From: Candidatus Zhuqueibacterota bacterium
GTDB lineage: Bacteria > Zhuqueibacterota > Zhuqueibacteria > Thermofontimicrobiales > Thermofontimicrobiaceae
Length of the DNA: 54,545 nt
Reading direction: 5' to 3'
Assembly: GCA_016783825.1 (NCBI GenBank)
Contig: JADHVV010000007.1
Location: 1-54,545, forward strand
Shown here: positions 53,695 to 54,545 of the stretch, piece by piece
Numbering within the stretch: the first letter of the stretch is position 1
How the letters are laid out: every line of letters starts with the position of its first letter
The notes under the pieces: generated by a model
The model's input: only the letters and a program-made list of their open reading frames with translations
Told to the model about the DNA's origin: nothing
The model's database searches: none
Program-made: the position numbers and the translations under genes

Positions 53695-54435
53695 TTATAT
53701 TTTTAATTCTTCATTAACAAGGTTTACTAAATCATCTTCATCGGAAAGTATTTTTTTTAAACTATTCAAATCTTTTATTGCATTAACAATTTTCCATTGT
53801 TGAAATGCCTCAAGCATTAAAAATACGTCTTCTAACTTACTGTCAAGTTTTAGTACTTCTCTAAGTTTTGATTGATTACTTAATCTTGTATATAAATCGC
53901 CTCCTGATTCGAGAGAAGCCAATTTAAGTATATCTCCGGCTTTCTCACGATTTGCATCTGATGCTTTAATCATTCTATTCTGATACCGTTTTAAATCAAT
54001 TAATTTATTTCGGATAGCTGTAGGTATTAATTTTATGTCACCAGTACTTTCGAGAGACTCAATAGTGTTTGTATTAAATGAAATGACTTTAGATTTAATG
54101 TCTAAAAGTAAAATATTGTTGAACGCTTGGTCGAAATTTAAATCGGGTTCTTTATAAGTTTCGAGATAAACATGGTACGAATTAATAGTAGAATCTAAAA
54201 GTGAAATAGTTTCTTCAATATAGATTTTATCTTTGCTTAAATCTTCCAATATTTGATAGTAATAACCTTGTCTGGTAGCCTCAGCTTTTCTTTGCTCATT
54301 TAAGTTGTTTACTTGTAATGCAATCAAAATCCCAATAACAACAAGAAAAATTTCTCCAATCGCGTATTTTAGATACTTTCCCGTTTTTCCTTCTGAAAGT
54401 AAATTTTTCCTAATATTTCTAAAGAATTTTATCAT
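53695..54435 (-). CDS. DUF6090 family protein
   Basis: 246 residues. The N-terminus has the family features: MIKFFRNIRKNLLSEGKTGKYLKY, then a helix GEIFLVVIGILIALQVNN and LNEQRKA; the rest is helical and polar (about 60-246). DUF6090 proteins are frequent, of unknown function, in Bacteroidota and related bacteria, often as scattered paralogs and cassette genes. Only a weak ribosome binding site is seen before the ATG at 54435. Followed at 5 bp by attC-like site C. Confidence 0.82.
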   Translation of the reverse strand: MIKFFRNIRKNLLSEGKTGKYLKYAIGEIFLVVIGILIALQVNNLNEQRKAEATRQGYYYQILEDLSKDKIYIEETISLLDSTINSYHVYLETYKEPDLNFDQAFNNILLLDIKSKVISFNTNTIESLESTGDIKLIPTAIRNKLIDLKRYQNRMIKASDANREKAGDILKLASLESGGDLYTRLSNQSKLREVLKLDSKLEDVFLMLEAFQQWKIVNAIKDLNSLKKILSDEDDLVNLVNEELKI

Positions 54436-54494
54436 GAGTTAATGGTTAATTATAATGAAGCACAAAGCGGGCGTGACACGTCAGATCGCCATGA

Positions 54495-54528
54495 GCATAG
54501 GATTTGAGTTTACTCAAATTCCTTATGC
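54495..54528. repeat. Hairpin at the window edge
   Basis: GCATAGGATTTGAGT (54495-54509) and ACTCAAATTCCTTATGC (54512-54528) pair with two unmatched bases. Could be part of another cassette junction, but no R core GTT is visible beside it. Confidence 0.45.
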
Positions 54529-54545
54529 GATTAGTGAGCTGATTA

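Noticed and set aside
54495-54528. Fourth attC site at the right edge
   Set aside because: Only an inner hairpin is visible; the flanking R cores with GTT are not found.

Overview
The window looks like a chromosomal segment of an AT-rich, didermic bacterium of the FCB superphylum (Calditrichota, Ignavibacteriota, Marinimicrobia or KSB1-like). The evidence is two secreted proteins with the QNYPNPFNPST-type C-terminal sorting domain of type IX secretion (T9SS), arrays of MacB/FtsX-type permeases, AGGAGG ribosome binding sites, and intergenic spaces full of short palindromic repeats. The phylum is an inference; no rRNA is present.

1-7.65 kb, minus strand: an aromatic amino acid operon reading chorismate mutase, DAHP synthase, tyrA, aroA, aroE, aroK, aroB, aroQ, with mostly overlapping ends. 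In front of it is a complete, textbook-like ribosome-mediated attenuator: a consensus promoter (TTGACA, 17 nt, TATATT), a 40-codon leader peptide with ten Tyr codons (seven of them in an eight-codon run), and mutually exclusive antiterminator and terminator hairpins followed by nine T. This is the clearest regulatory discovery of the window. At the extreme left end lies a tRNA-Sec-like sequence with a degenerate T arm.

7.7-18.3 kb: a DegT/StrS-type aminotransferase, a xylose-isomerase-like TIM barrel protein, a lipid-anchored or membrane-anchored unknown, a large membrane protein with an embedded spermidine-synthase-like domain that lacks the usual catalytic aspartate, then a coupled trio: class II glutamine amidotransferase, LysZ-type kinase and LysJ-type aminotransferase (LysW-dependent lysine/arginine branch). 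A secreted serine beta-lactamase-like protein with TPRs follows.

18.9-34.5 kb: four tandem paralogous MacB/FtsX permeases (one with an internal deletion of about 200 residues) with no ATPase, then a patchwork of toxin-antitoxin modules (Phd/PIN, TumE-like, HigBA), a Uma2 nuclease-like gene, a 5'-truncated NtrC-type regulator beside an intact NtrY-like histidine kinase, a truncated antitoxin and a fragment of a duplicated protease C-terminus. This looks like a region repeatedly broken and rejoined.

34.6-39.8 kb: a gingipain-type C25 protease with dockerin and T9SS tail, and a beta-propeller T9SS protein, ended by a perfect 54-bp palindrome.

40.0-47.7 kb: a probable ion and osmotic homeostasis cluster: a soluble diadenylate cyclase (c-di-AMP), two cation-chloride-cotransporter (SLC12-like) proteins with two small membrane proteins between them, an MscS channel, and a decayed RCK_C (TrkA_C) domain. 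RCK_C is a known c-di-AMP target domain.

47.9-51.4 kb: cyanophycin synthetase and cyanophycinase, visibly richer in G+C than the neighbours. 51.4-54.5 kb: three single-gene units (CPBP protease, unknown membrane protein, DUF6090 protein), each followed by a 133-137 bp attC-like palindrome, which together look like the tail of an integron gene-cassette array.
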